This document shows positions 51,815 to 60,582 of a DNA stretch of 64,000 nucleotides, piece after piece. This stretch comes from Actinopolymorpha singaporensis. Its GTDB lineage: Bacteria > Actinomycetota > Actinomycetes > Propionibacteriales > Actinopolymorphaceae. The notes beneath the pieces were generated by a model. It saw nothing but the letters and a program-made list of their open reading frames with translations. It searched no databases and was not told where the DNA came from. Both the position numbers and the translations under genes were made by a program. Position 1 is the stretch's first letter. Every line of letters starts with the position of its first letter. The stretch covers positions 3,149,981 through 3,213,980 of the forward strand of contig NZ_LT629732.1 in NCBI RefSeq assembly GCF_900104745.1, given 5' to 3'.

Positions 51815-52542
51815 CGAGGTGCTCCGCCCAGCGGCACGGTGCCGGCGGCACTGCCCAGGGCACGCAGCCCGGGCTGGTCTGCCGGTCGGCGGATCCGGCG
51901 TACGGCATCGTCCGCGGCCCGGATCTCGTCGTACGCCCGGGCCGTCGCGGCCCGCCCGCCGTAGCAGACCTCGTCGAACTCCCGGGCGGCCGTCCGCAGC
52001 GGCGCAGCGGCCTCCGGTGCGACCACCGAACCCTCCCGGGCCACCTCGTCGGCGGTCCGGCCCGGCCGCTCGTCGAGGAAGGTGCGTTCCTCCAGCTCCC
52101 GTACCAACGCCCGGAAGCCGTCCCGGACCGCGGCCTCGTGGTCGCCACGAGCGGCGGCCGCCCGCGCCGCCTCGCGGTACTCGGCCGCCGACCGAACCGT
52201 CCCGCCGAAGACCACGCCGCCGGCCCGGGCGCGGGTCCTGGCCGGCGCACCCACCCTCCAGCGGACCACGACCACCGCGAGCACGACGACCGCGGCCAGG
52301 GCGACCAGTCCCGACCAGCCACCGGGGGACACCGCGGCGATCCGGGCGAACACGTCGGCCAGCCAGTCCCGAGCCCAGACGAGGAAGCGGGACACCAGGC
52401 CGGGTTCGTCGCGGTGGTAGATGCCCTTCGTCAGTTCGTCCCGCGCCGCGCGGGCAGCGTCTGCGCCCCCGATGTCGACCGGCGGCTCTCCCGGCAACCA
52501 CCCGGCCAGGACGCTCCCCGAAACGATCACCGAAGCGATCAC
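51811..52542 (-). CDS. DUF4129 domain membrane protein
   Basis: A 243-residue protein with a single membrane helix near the middle (GLVALAAVVVLAVVVVRW) and a C-terminal cytoplasmic DUF4129 domain (AAEYREAARAAAARGDHEAAVRDGFRALVRELEER, then FDEVCYGGRAA). The N-terminal part has the usual ARDELTKGIYHRDEP. The start is a GTG at 52542; a second GTG at 52530 is nearly equal, and the frame has no other Met or Val codon back to the open region. The lack of overlap with the upstream gene is unusual in this operon. Function unknown. Confidence 0.78.
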   Translation of the reverse strand: MIASVIVSGSVLAGWLPGEPPVDIGGADAARAARDELTKGIYHRDEPGLVSRFLVWARDWLADVFARIAAVSPGGWSGLVALAAVVVLAVVVVRWRVGAPARTRARAGGVVFGGTVRSAAEYREAARAAAARGDHEAAVRDGFRALVRELEERTFLDERPGRTADEVAREGSVVAPEAAAPLRTAAREFDEVCYGGRAATARAYDEIRAADDAVRRIRRPADQPGLRALGSAAGTVPLGGAPR

Positions 52543-52594
52543 CGAACCGCCGCCCGCAGAACCGCTCGCCGGAGAACTCTCCGTGGTGGACCCG

Positions 52595-53824
52595 TCATCG
52601 GGCCCCCCACGGGGACGGCGGCTCGGCGCCCGGTATCGGCGGCAACGTGGTGCCGCCTGCGCCGACCGGGCCGCCGACCGGGCCGCCGACCGGGTCCGCG
52701 GCGGCGTACTGCGCGAGGGTGATGTCCAGCCCCTCGCCGCGCATCCTGGCGTCGACGTAGACCAGCGCGGTGACCGCGGCGAGGAAGGCGATCTGGAGCA
52801 CCGACGCCGCGAGGCCGCCGATGCCCGCGACCACGAGAGTGAGGAACTCGCCTCCCCTGAAGGAGTCACCGAGTCCGAGCCCCAGGCCGGTGGCCAGCAG
52901 GGTGAACGCCGTCTGGATCACCGACGACACCACCGAGCCGACCACGTTGGCGACGGCCAGGATCCCGAACGTGCGGAAGGTCCGCCCGCGGACGAGGCCC
53001 CACGAACGCCGGATCGCCGACACCACGGAGATCGGCCGCTGGCCGGCGTACGGCTGCGTCGCGTCCACCGGCTCGATCTCCAGCACCAGTGCCGCCGAGG
53101 AGAGTGCGGTCCGGGTGCCGAACACGACCGCGGCGAAGATCAGCCCGAGGCCGAGGATGACGGCGGCGACGATCCCGAGTGCGGTGCTGGTGACGAACGC
53201 CAGCACCACGACCAGAACCACCACCGCGAGCGTGACGACGTAGGCCAGGGCGAGCAGGAAGGTCACCGCGAGCAGGCGGAGAACGTGCGGCCTGGTCACT
53301 CTCCACACCTCGCCGACGCTCGCCGGCTGGCCGAGGACGCCGCGGGCGACCGTGACCGTGATCATGCCGGTCAGCACCGACTGGGCGACCCAGTAGGCCA
53401 GCGCGAGAGCGGCTCCGCTGGCGGCCAGGCCGACCCATGTCGCGTCGCTGATCCGGGTGAGCTCGTCCGCCGTCGGCGCGACCATCCCTCCGAATCCCAC
53501 GAAGAGGGTCAGGAAGTACGCGGTGGTGAGGACGGCCATCACCGCCGTGGACAGCCCGAGCATGATCTTCGGGTAGCGCTGCACGGTGGTGAAGGCGCCG
53601 TCCAGGACCTCCCCGAAACCCAACGGGCGCAGGGGAACGACACCCGGCTTGGGTGCCTGCGGACGCGCGGCGCCCCACGGTGCACCACCCCAGCGCGGCG
53701 GGGCGGCACCCCAGCCGGGAGCGGCCGGAGGCGGGCCCGGGTCACCCCAGCCGTCGCCCCATCCGGGGCGGCCGGCCGGCGTCTCGCCGGGGGGTCCACC
53801 AGGCGGCGTCCCGGTGTCGGTCAT
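52595..53824 (-). CDS. Multi-pass membrane protein (GPDPase membrane-domain-like)
   Basis: A 409-residue protein. A Pro/Gly/Trp-rich cytoplasmic tail of 65 residues precedes the conserved start PLRPLGFGEVLDGAFTTVQR, followed by about six long hydrophobic segments and RRSWGLVRGRTFRTFGIL. It resembles the membrane domain found in some glycerophosphodiester phosphodiesterases, but carries no catalytic domain. It is the first gene of the minus-strand DUF4129-DUF4350-MoxR-DUF58 operon and diverges from mtrA with 76 bases between. Role unknown, perhaps an envelope stress or assembly module. Confidence 0.8.
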   Translation of the reverse strand: MTDTGTPPGGPPGETPAGRPGWGDGWGDPGPPPAAPGWGAAPPRWGGAPWGAARPQAPKPGVVPLRPLGFGEVLDGAFTTVQRYPKIMLGLSTAVMAVLTTAYFLTLFVGFGGMVAPTADELTRISDATWVGLAASGAALALAYWVAQSVLTGMITVTVARGVLGQPASVGEVWRVTRPHVLRLLAVTFLLALAYVVTLAVVVLVVVLAFVTSTALGIVAAVILGLGLIFAAVVFGTRTALSSAALVLEIEPVDATQPYAGQRPISVVSAIRRSWGLVRGRTFRTFGILAVANVVGSVVSSVIQTAFTLLATGLGLGLGDSFRGGEFLTLVVAGIGGLAASVLQIAFLAAVTALVYVDARMRGEGLDITLAQYAAADPVGGPVGGPVGAGGTTLPPIPGAEPPSPWGAR

Positions 53825-53900
53825 CTGGCGCACCTCACGTCTGGGGTATCCCGCGGGTCGTGTCGAGCCATCGTGCCACGCGCAGTGGGACCATGGACTC

Positions 53901-54578
53901 ATGAAAGGTCGCATTCTGGTCGTCGACGACGACATGGCACTCGCCGAGATGCTCGGGATCGTGCTGCGCGCGGAGGGCCTCGAGGCGGTGTTCTGCGAGT
54001 CCGGCGAAGGGGCGATGGCGAAGGTGCGGGAGACCAAACCCGACGTCGTGCTGCTGGACCTGATGCTGCCCGGCAAGGATGGGATCGAGGTGTGCCGGGA
54101 GATCCGAGCAGAGTCCGACGTGCCCATCGTGATGCTCACCGCCAAGACCGACACGGTCGATGTGGTCCTCGGCCTGGAGTCCGGCGCCGACGACTATGTC
54201 GTCAAGCCCTTCAAGCCCAAGGAACTCGTGGCCCGGATCCGTGCCCGCCTTCGCCGGTCGGACCGGGCCGTGCCGGAGACGCTGCACATCGGCGACCTGG
54301 TGATCGACGTACCCGGCCACTCGGTCAAGCGGGGCAACGAGTCGCTCGCCCTGACCCCGTTGGAGTTCGACCTCCTGGTGTGCCTGGCCCGCAAACCCTG
54401 GCAGGTGTTCGGCCGGGAGGAACTCCTGGAGCAGGTGTGGGGCTACCGCCACGCCGCCGACACCCGGCTGGTCAACGTCCACGTGCAACGGCTGCGCAGC
54501 AAGATCGAGCAGGACCCGGAGCACCCGGAGATCGTGGTGACCGTCCGCGGCGTCGGCTACAAGGCGGGTCCCTCGTAG
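53901..54578 (+). CDS. mtrA: Response regulator MtrA
   Basis: A 225-residue OmpR-type regulator. The receiver domain has the acidic pair Asp10/Asp11, phosphoacceptor Asp53 (LLDLMLPG), Thr80 and Lys102 (VKPFKP); the C-terminal winged helix includes LALTPLEFDLL, WGYRHAADTRLVNVHVQRLRSKIE and the wing VRGVGYKAG. Actinobacterial MtrA is essential or near-essential and controls replication, division and wall hydrolase genes. MtrB and LpqB lie downstream in the classical order. The ribosome site is weak. Confidence 0.95.
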   Translation: MKGRILVVDDDMALAEMLGIVLRAEGLEAVFCESGEGAMAKVRETKPDVVLLDLMLPGKDGIEVCREIRAESDVPIVMLTAKTDTVDVVLGLESGADDYVVKPFKPKELVARIRARLRRSDRAVPETLHIGDLVIDVPGHSVKRGNESLALTPLEFDLLVCLARKPWQVFGREELLEQVWGYRHAADTRLVNVHVQRLRSKIEQDPEHPEIVVTVRGVGYKAGPS

Positions 54579-54790
54579 GCGCCTCCGCGGGGGAGGCCCT
54601 CGCCGAAGGCGCGTGCCGACGGGCCTGTCGGCGTTCGGACGTACGATCGGAGCGGTTCGCCGGCGGCCGACGACCCGGTGCCGGGTGGACCACCTGTCAC
54701 CACAGCGCGCCCCTGTGTCACCGGTGACCCTCCCTCCGCCTGCCCGGCACCCGCACGGCGCAGCCCTCCGAGCCTCCCTGGACGCACCGC
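54579..54790 (+). promoter_or_regulatory. mtrA-mtrB spacer with hairpin and GTCACC direct repeats
   Basis: The 212-base gap is wide for an operon in which the next genes overlap. It contains a small hairpin GCCTCC/GGAGGC at 54580-54597 and two direct GTCACC hexamers at 54696-54701 and 54717-54722, 21 bases apart. MtrA sites in relatives are direct repeats of similar GTCAC-like sequence, so self-control of mtrB is possible. Confidence 0.35.
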
Positions 54791-56584
54791 ATGCAGACCC
54801 TGGCCAGCATCCTCCGACCGGCGGCACGCCTCGCCCGCCGGCCGGCTGGTGTGTGGCGCCGGTCCCTGCACCTGCGGGTGGTCACCGGCACGCTGGTCCT
54901 GTCTGCGCTGGTCACCGTGTTCGTCGGGTGGATCCTGCTGCGCCAGGTGACCGACGGCGTGGTGCACGCCAAGGTGGTCGCCTCGGTGGGTGAGGCCTCG
55001 GCGGGTTTCCGGTCCGCCCAGGCCGCGATCGACGCCGCCGAGCCGAGCGGGGACCCGAGCGAACTCACCACCCAGCTGGCCCAGGACATCGCGCTGCGCG
55101 GCGCGTCCGGCGGGTTGTACGACGTGGTGCTCGACGTCCTGCCCGCCGAGGGCGGCTCACAGACGGTGGCGCGTTCGACCCGGGCGACGGTCCTGCCCGC
55201 CAGCGTCCCGGCCGACCTGCGCGCCCAGGTCCAGCGCGACAAGGTGGCCTACCGTTACACCCTGATCCGGCGAGCGAACGAGCCGGACAGCCCCGGCATC
55301 GCGGTCGGTTCCCAGCTGGTGGAGCCGCGCAGCGGCGCCACTCTCGACATCTACTACCTCTTCGACCTCCAGCAGCAACAGGACACCCTGAACCTCCTGC
55401 GGCGGTCGCTGGTCGCGGTCGGCGTGCTCATCGTCGTCCTGCTGGGCTGTGTGGCGTGGTTCGTCACCCGCCAGGTGGTCACGCCGGTCCGGATGGCCCG
55501 CCAGGTCGCCGAACGCCTCGCCGCCGGCCTGCTCGACCAGCGGATGCGGGTGCGCGGCGAGGACGACCTCGCCCGCCTCGCCGGCTCGTTCAACCAGATG
55601 GCGACCAGCCTCCAGCGGCAGATCCGCCAACTGGAGGAGCTGTCCCGCGTGCAGCGCCGGTTCGTCTCCGACGTGTCCCACGAGTTGCGGACGCCGCTCA
55701 CCACGGTGCGGATGGCCGCCGACGTGCTGTACGAAGCGAGGAAGGAGTTCGACCCCAGCGTGGCCCGGGCCAGCGAGCTGCTGCAGGCCGAGCTGGACCG
55801 GTTCGAGGCGCTGCTCGGCGACCTGCTGGAGATCAGCAGGTTCGACGCCGGAGCGGCCGCGCTTCTTCTGGAGGATGCCGACCTGCGCGAGATCGCCCGC
55901 CGGGTGGTCGAGGCAGCCCAGCCCATTGCCAACCGCAAGGGCAGTGGGCTCGACCTGCATCTGCCGCACACGCCGGTCGTGGCGGAGATGGACTCCCGCC
56001 GTATCGAGCGCGTGCTCCGCAACCTCGTCATCAACGCGATCGAGTACGGCGAGGGCCGCGACGTCGTCGTACGCGTCGCCGGTGACGGAGAGGCGGCCGC
56101 GGTGTCCGTGCGTGACCACGGCATCGGCCTCAAACCGGGGGAGTCGGCGATGGTCTTCGAACGCTTCTGGCGGGCCGACCCCGCCCGGGCGCGCACCACC
56201 GGGGGCACCGGCCTGGGTCTCGCCATCGCGCTGGAGGACGTCCTGTTGCACGGCGGCTGGCTGCAGGCCTGGGGGGAGCCGGGGCGCGGCGCCCACTTCC
56301 GCCTCACGCTTCCGCGCACGGTCGGGGACACCCTCGACCACTCACCGATCGCGCTGGTTCCCGGTGAGGGCGGTACGCCGCGGCTCGCGCGTGCCGACAT
56401 CCCCAGGGCGCTGGGCCCGGGTACGTCCCCGCCGTCTCCCTCGATCTCGGCCACCTCTTCCACGTCGACCTCGAGCACGTCCACGATGTCACCGTCCTCG
56501 CCGTCCTCGACGCCACCGTCCTCGCCGTCCTCGTCCGCACCGTCCTCCACCCAGTCCGGCGGCGCCGCGGGAGGTGCCCGGTGA
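54791..56584 (+). CDS. mtrB: Sensor histidine kinase MtrB
   Basis: A 597-residue membrane kinase partner of MtrA. Two membrane segments (about 29-50 and 205-228) bracket an external sensor domain; a HAMP domain (229-281), HisKA with His297 (VSDVSHELRTPL) and an HATPase domain with NLVINAIEYG, DHGIGL and GGTGLGLAIA follow. The C-terminal 60 residues are an extreme Ser/Thr/Pro run that looks disordered and is not part of the kinase. The stop overlaps the lpqB GTG (GTGA). Confidence 0.95.
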   Translation: MQTLASILRPAARLARRPAGVWRRSLHLRVVTGTLVLSALVTVFVGWILLRQVTDGVVHAKVVASVGEASAGFRSAQAAIDAAEPSGDPSELTTQLAQDIALRGASGGLYDVVLDVLPAEGGSQTVARSTRATVLPASVPADLRAQVQRDKVAYRYTLIRRANEPDSPGIAVGSQLVEPRSGATLDIYYLFDLQQQQDTLNLLRRSLVAVGVLIVVLLGCVAWFVTRQVVTPVRMARQVAERLAAGLLDQRMRVRGEDDLARLAGSFNQMATSLQRQIRQLEELSRVQRRFVSDVSHELRTPLTTVRMAADVLYEARKEFDPSVARASELLQAELDRFEALLGDLLEISRFDAGAAALLLEDADLREIARRVVEAAQPIANRKGSGLDLHLPHTPVVAEMDSRRIERVLRNLVINAIEYGEGRDVVVRVAGDGEAAAVSVRDHGIGLKPGESAMVFERFWRADPARARTTGGTGLGLAIALEDVLLHGGWLQAWGEPGRGAHFRLTLPRTVGDTLDHSPIALVPGEGGTPRLARADIPRALGPGTSPPSPSISATSSTSTSSTSTMSPSSPSSTPPSSPSSSAPSSTQSGGAAGGAR

Positions 56585-58374
56585 CGGCCGAAGCGCGCCG
56601 GCCGAGCCGGCCGAGCCACGGTCTCTGCCTGGTCGGGGCGGTCGCGCTGGCGGTGTCGCTGGTCGCTCTGGTCGCAGGTTGCTCGACGGTTCCGAGCAGC
56701 GGCCCGGTGATGTTCGAGCCGATGGGCACCCAGGCAGCCACGGAGACCTCGCTGCCGGTTCTGGTCAACGGCCCCGAGCCGGGCGACAGCCCCCAGCAGG
56801 TCGCCCGCGGCTTCCTCGACGCGATGGCGAGTTACCAGGCCGGCCAGCCCGTCGCCCGCAAGTACCTCACGCCCGCGATGAGCGAACGCTGGCAGCCCAA
56901 CCAGGTGTTCATCTACGACAGCACCCCAGTGCCCCTCGCCGAGCCGAAGTCCGGGAAGGTGTTCATCGACGTACGCAAGGTCGGCGGCCTCGGCGTCAAC
57001 GGCGACTGGACGTCGGCGCGCCCCGGTGAGCGACTGCGGCTCGACCTCGGGATGACGAAGGTGGCCGGACAGTGGCGGGTCGGCCGCCCGCCGGCCGCCC
57101 TGGTGATGTCGATCTACAACTTCCAGCGGGAGTACGAGTCCTACAACCTGTACTTCTTCGACCCCAACTTCGAGATCCTCGTCCCCGACCCGATCTACCT
57201 GCCGATCCGCAGCCATGTGGAGACGCTGCTGGTCAACGCCTTGCTGCGCGGGCCTTCCGCCTGGTTGAAGCCGACGGTGCGGACGGCCTTCCCCGAGCGC
57301 ACGACGCTCGCCGCCCCCTCGGTGACCGTCGAGGGGAACGTCGCCACCGTCGACCTGGACCCGCGAGTCGACAGTCTGTACGAGCCGCAGCGGCGGTATC
57401 TCCTCGCCCAGCTGAGCTGGACCCTCGACCAGATTCCCAAGGTCAAGAAGATCCAGGTGACGGCCGGCCGGGCGCCGTTCAGCGTCGGCGGCAACGGCGG
57501 CTCCAACACCACCAGCGCCGACCAGTGGGCAACCTACGACCCCCGGGTCGCCGGTGCGGCCACGGGCGCGTACGCCCTCAACGACCGCAAGGTCGTCCTC
57601 GTCGGCTCCGACCGGACGGTTCCGGTGAGCAGCCTGGCCGGCCGCCCGGTGGAGGCCCGCTCGATCGCGGTGGGGATCTTCGGCGAGCGCAGCTCTCCGG
57701 GACGCCTCGGGCCGGAGGATCCGCGCGGATCGGCCGACTGGCTGGCCGCGGTGTCAACCGACGGCAGGAAGGTCAACCTCTACGGCGCCAACCGCTCGTC
57801 TCCGCACATCGTCTGGCAGGGCCGGGACATCCTGGAGCCGTCCTGGGACCGCACCGGCAAGTTGTGGATGGTCGACCGCAACCGGGGCCGCGCGCGGATC
57901 GAGGTCCTCGACGAACGCGACCGTCTCGGCACGGTCGACGCGCCCGGGCTCAACGGCAAGGACGTCCGCGGGCTGAAGATCTCCCGGGAGGGCTCCCGGG
58001 CGGCCGTGCTCGTCCGGCAGGGCAACCGCACCGTCTTGATGGTCGGCCGGGTGGAGCGCGGCGAGGGGCTGGCCATCCGCGGCCTGCGCGAGCTTCCGCT
58101 CGACCTCACGAGGATGACCGACCTCGCGTGGTCCCAGCTCGACGAGGTGACCGTGATCGGGTCGGAGGGCCAGGCCGCCGCCTCGCGCGCGGTCAAAGTG
58201 AGCGTGGACGGCTACTCCATGACCCCGCTCACCGGCCCCGACTCCACGTCACTGGCGGCCGCGCCCGGCCAGCCGGTGCTGCTCGGCGGGAGCGACGGGG
58301 TGCTGCAACGCGAGGACAAGACGTACATGTGGAGCAACCAGGGGGCGGGCCGTTGCCCGGCCTACCCCGGATGA
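56581..58374 (+). CDS. lpqB: Lipoprotein LpqB
   Basis: A 597-residue lipoprotein with a signal sequence ending in the lipobox LVAGC (Cys34). A GerMN-like domain (about 180-310: PIYLPIRSHVETLLVNALLRGPS, VATVDLDP) and a C-terminal beta-propeller-like region follow, the standard LpqB architecture. In relatives it interacts with the external domain of MtrB and modulates MtrA phosphorylation. GTG start overlapping mtrB, stop overlapping comF (ATGA), so all three are translationally coupled. Confidence 0.94.
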   Translation: MTAEARRPSRPSHGLCLVGAVALAVSLVALVAGCSTVPSSGPVMFEPMGTQAATETSLPVLVNGPEPGDSPQQVARGFLDAMASYQAGQPVARKYLTPAMSERWQPNQVFIYDSTPVPLAEPKSGKVFIDVRKVGGLGVNGDWTSARPGERLRLDLGMTKVAGQWRVGRPPAALVMSIYNFQREYESYNLYFFDPNFEILVPDPIYLPIRSHVETLLVNALLRGPSAWLKPTVRTAFPERTTLAAPSVTVEGNVATVDLDPRVDSLYEPQRRYLLAQLSWTLDQIPKVKKIQVTAGRAPFSVGGNGGSNTTSADQWATYDPRVAGAATGAYALNDRKVVLVGSDRTVPVSSLAGRPVEARSIAVGIFGERSSPGRLGPEDPRGSADWLAAVSTDGRKVNLYGANRSSPHIVWQGRDILEPSWDRTGKLWMVDRNRGRARIEVLDERDRLGTVDAPGLNGKDVRGLKISREGSRAAVLVRQGNRTVLMVGRVERGEGLAIRGLRELPLDLTRMTDLAWSQLDEVTVIGSEGQAAASRAVKVSVDGYSMTPLTGPDSTSLAAAPGQPVLLGGSDGVLQREDKTYMWSNQGAGRCPAYPG

Positions 58375-59120
58375 CCGGTCACCCGCCGCCCGCCGCGCGC
58401 CTTCTGGCGTACGCCGACCGGTTGGTCCGCGACGATCTCGCCGATCTGGTGCTCGGTTGCCGGTGCGTGGGCTGCGGCCGGCCCGGCCGTGCCCTGTGCG
58501 GGCGGTGCGCGCCTGCTCTGCGTGCGCCCGCGTTCCGGACCGAGCCCGACCCCGTACCGCCCGGCCTTCCACCGGTCTGGGCCGTCGCGCCGTACGCCGG
58601 AGTGCCCAGGGCCGCGCTGCTCGCGCACAAGGAACGCGGCCGGACCAGTCTCGCGGGCCCGCTCGGAGCGGCCCTGGCGACCGCGGTGGCCGCCGCCACG
58701 TCACGACGGCCGGTGGTGCTGGTCCCGATCCCGTCCAGCACCGCCGTCACCCGTCGCCGCGGCCACGACCCGCTGTCGCGCATCGTGGTCCGCGCCGCCC
58801 GTGCGGCCCGGCGGGCGGGGCTACCGGTGACGGTGCGGTCCGCGCTGGCCGTCCGCCGCCGGGTGGCCGACCAGGCCGGACTGGACGCCCGCGCCCGCCG
58901 CGCCAACCTTGCCGGCGCGTTCGCCGTCCGGTCCCGGTCCCGTGAGCTGCTGGCCGGCCGGGCGGTCCTGCTGGTCGACGACGTACTCACCACCGGCGCG
59001 ACCCTGGCGGAGGCGACCAGGGTGCTGCGGGCGGCCGGTGTGCACGTCCGCGCGGCGGCCGTGGTGGCCGCGACCAGACGCCGGCATCCGGCCACGGCGC
59101 CCGGACCAGGCCCGGGCTGA
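58371..59120 (+). CDS. comF: ComF-family phosphoribosyltransferase-like protein
   Basis: A 249-residue protein with an N-terminal zinc ribbon of two CxxC pairs (CRCVGC and CGRC) and a type I phosphoribosyltransferase domain whose PRPP loop is VLLVDDVLTTGATLAEA. ComF proteins are linked to DNA uptake in Bacillus, but in actinobacteria their role is open. It is the last gene of the mtrB-lpqB-comF run and matches Rv3242c. The ATG at 58371 overlaps the lpqB stop. Confidence 0.88.
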   Translation: MTGHPPPAARLLAYADRLVRDDLADLVLGCRCVGCGRPGRALCGRCAPALRAPAFRTEPDPVPPGLPPVWAVAPYAGVPRAALLAHKERGRTSLAGPLGAALATAVAAATSRRPVVLVPIPSSTAVTRRRGHDPLSRIVVRAARAARRAGLPVTVRSALAVRRRVADQAGLDARARRANLAGAFAVRSRSRELLAGRAVLLVDDVLTTGATLAEATRVLRAAGVHVRAAAVVAATRRRHPATAPGPGPG

Positions 59121-59700
59121 CTGAGCGCGTGTACCGCGGCGTGTTTCGGGCGGGTTCCCGGGCGTGTCGGGTGCTGGGTCCCAGGGCCTGTCGTGGTCGC
59201 ACTCCGCACCTCGTGACATATCCGTGATTTCCCGGGTTCCGGGAAGCGGCCCGGGGCGCTAGCGTTTCGACATGGCACCCGCCCGGGTCCGTGGTTGCGC
59301 CGGACGACAGGTCGACTCTTCGGCCGCGTTCCGGCAAGCCGATGCCAGCCGCAGGCGAAACGGCCCACGTAAGGCGACTTCTCGTCGACCGATCACGGTG
59401 CGGCTTAGAAGTAAGCCCTGCCCCGCCGGAGGGTCAGATGCCCTCCGACCCGGGAGAAGGGGAGTAGTGGCATCCAGCAACCTTGCCGCCGCGAAACCCT
59501 CCGCAGGCGGATGTGGGGACGAAGACCAGGTCGGCCGGGCGGGTGCCTTCCGCACAACCACCTTTATCCCATCCAGATCCCATCCATCGTCATATTCGCA
59601 ACCTGGAGCGGGTATGACCTGAGCACGCCTTACCGGTCCTCCCACGGTAGGCCGGTGAGGTGCGAAACCCCGGAGTAGTACGACAGTTGGGGAGGTTCAC
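59121..59700 (+). other. Long gene-free leader region before hpf
   Basis: The 580 bases between comF and hpf hold no convincing gene: the open frames here have no homologous look and atypical composition. A TAGCGT hexamer at 59260-59265 may be the -10 box of a transcript beginning near 59272. Several clear hairpins lie between 59280 and 59560, described separately as a raiA-type RNA. The hpf ribosome site GGGGAGG is at the far right. Confidence 0.6.
59265..59570 (+). ncRNA. Probable raiA-type structured RNA upstream of hpf
   Basis: The class known as the raiA RNA motif lies upstream of hpf/raiA genes in many Actinomycetota and Bacillota. Here the intergenic region before hpf is long and rich in local structure: GGCTTA-GAAG-TAAGCC (59402-59417), CGGAGGG/CCCTCCG (59427-59447), and other GC-rich inverted segments between 59300 and 59520, with unpaired-looking A-rich stretches such as GGCGAAACGGCC and GCGAAACCC. 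The position is strong evidence; I could not check the consensus. Boundaries are approximate. Its function is not settled in the literature. Confidence 0.5.
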
Positions 59701-60444
59701 GTGGACGTTGTGGTCGTTGGTCGGCACTGCGCGGTGACCGATCGATTCCGTCGTCACGTCGAGGAGAAGCTGACGCGCCTGGAGCGGTTCACCGCCCGGG
59801 CCAGTCGGATCGAGATCGAGGTCTGCAAGGAGCGCACCCGCTCGGCGGGGGACTCCGAACGCGTCGAGCTGACCGTCTACTCGCGAGGCCCTCTGGTGCG
59901 CGCCGAGGCGTCCGCCGCGGACCGGTTCGCCGCTCTCGATCTGGCCCTCGACAAGTTGCTCGCCAGACTACGAAAGGCGGCCGACCGACGACGTGTCCAC
60001 CACGGTTCCCGTACCCCCATGTCGGTCGCGGAGGCGACCCTGGCGGAGACGGCGGCGGTACACGACCTCAACGGCCGGCGGTCGGGCCGCAACTCCGGCG
60101 CCGACGGCGCGGACGAATCCGACGACGACTTCACCCGCTATGCCGAGCCCAACGGCGTGGGGGAGGCCGACGGCCGCCCCGACACCGAGGTCGTCGCCGG
60201 GATCGAGGTGACCGGCGACGGACCGCTCGTCGTCCGGGTGAAGGAACACGCGGCCGCGCCGATGACCCTCGACCAGGCGCTGTACGAGATGGAGCTGGTC
60301 GGCCACGACTTCTACCTCTTCATCGACGCCGACAGCCAGCGCCCGAGCGTCGTCTACCGTCGCCGGGGTTACGACTACGGAGTGATCCGACTGGAGGAGG
60401 AGCAAGCCGCCGCGGCCGTCGCCGCGGCCGAACGCCGATCCTGA
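59701..60444 (+). CDS. hpf: Long-form ribosome hibernation promoting factor
   Basis: A 247-residue protein. Residues 1-105 are the S30AE domain that sits in the ribosomal decoding region (VVGRHCAVTDRFRRHVEEKLTRLERF), then a variable acidic linker, then the C-terminal dimerisation domain (about 180-240: DGPLVVRVKEHAAAPMTLDQALYEMELVGHDFYLFIDAD and RRRGYDYGVIRL), which lets long HPF join two 70S ribosomes into 100S dimers. GTG start with GGGGAGG upstream. In most relatives secA follows; here it does not, showing a rearrangement on this side. Confidence 0.94.
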   Translation: MDVVVVGRHCAVTDRFRRHVEEKLTRLERFTARASRIEIEVCKERTRSAGDSERVELTVYSRGPLVRAEASAADRFAALDLALDKLLARLRKAADRRRVHHGSRTPMSVAEATLAETAAVHDLNGRRSGRNSGADGADESDDDFTRYAEPNGVGEADGRPDTEVVAGIEVTGDGPLVVRVKEHAAAPMTLDQALYEMELVGHDFYLFIDADSQRPSVVYRRRGYDYGVIRLEEEQAAAAVAAAERRS

Positions 60445-60472
60445 GGGCGCCGTAGTCGCCCACGCGGATCTT

Positions 60473-60501
60473 GGCCGGCCCCGGATCGCCCGGGGCCGGC
60501 C
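60473..60501 (+). terminator. Hairpin terminator after hpf
   Basis: GGCCGGCCCCGG and its exact complement form a 12-bp stem around a five-base loop, 29 bases after the hpf stop. No T-tract. Confidence 0.75.
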
Positions 60502-60582
60502 GGGCGCGAGACAAGTGCCGCCGACGCAGCACGCGCCGCGCTCTTGGCCCAGACCCAGCCGAGACACATGCGGAGTCCTGTG

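Noticed and set aside
59400-59570. A SAM-type or cobalamin riboswitch before hpf
   Set aside because: Segments such as CAGCAACC and GAAGACCAGG recall SAM motifs, but the paired elements do not assemble and the downstream gene has no link to methionine or cobalamin.
59272-59622. A 116-codon frame in the region before hpf, starting at a possible leaderless position
   Set aside because: TAGCGT lies six bases before its ATG, so it was considered, but the protein text is basic and patternless and crosses the hairpins; a structured RNA explains the region better.
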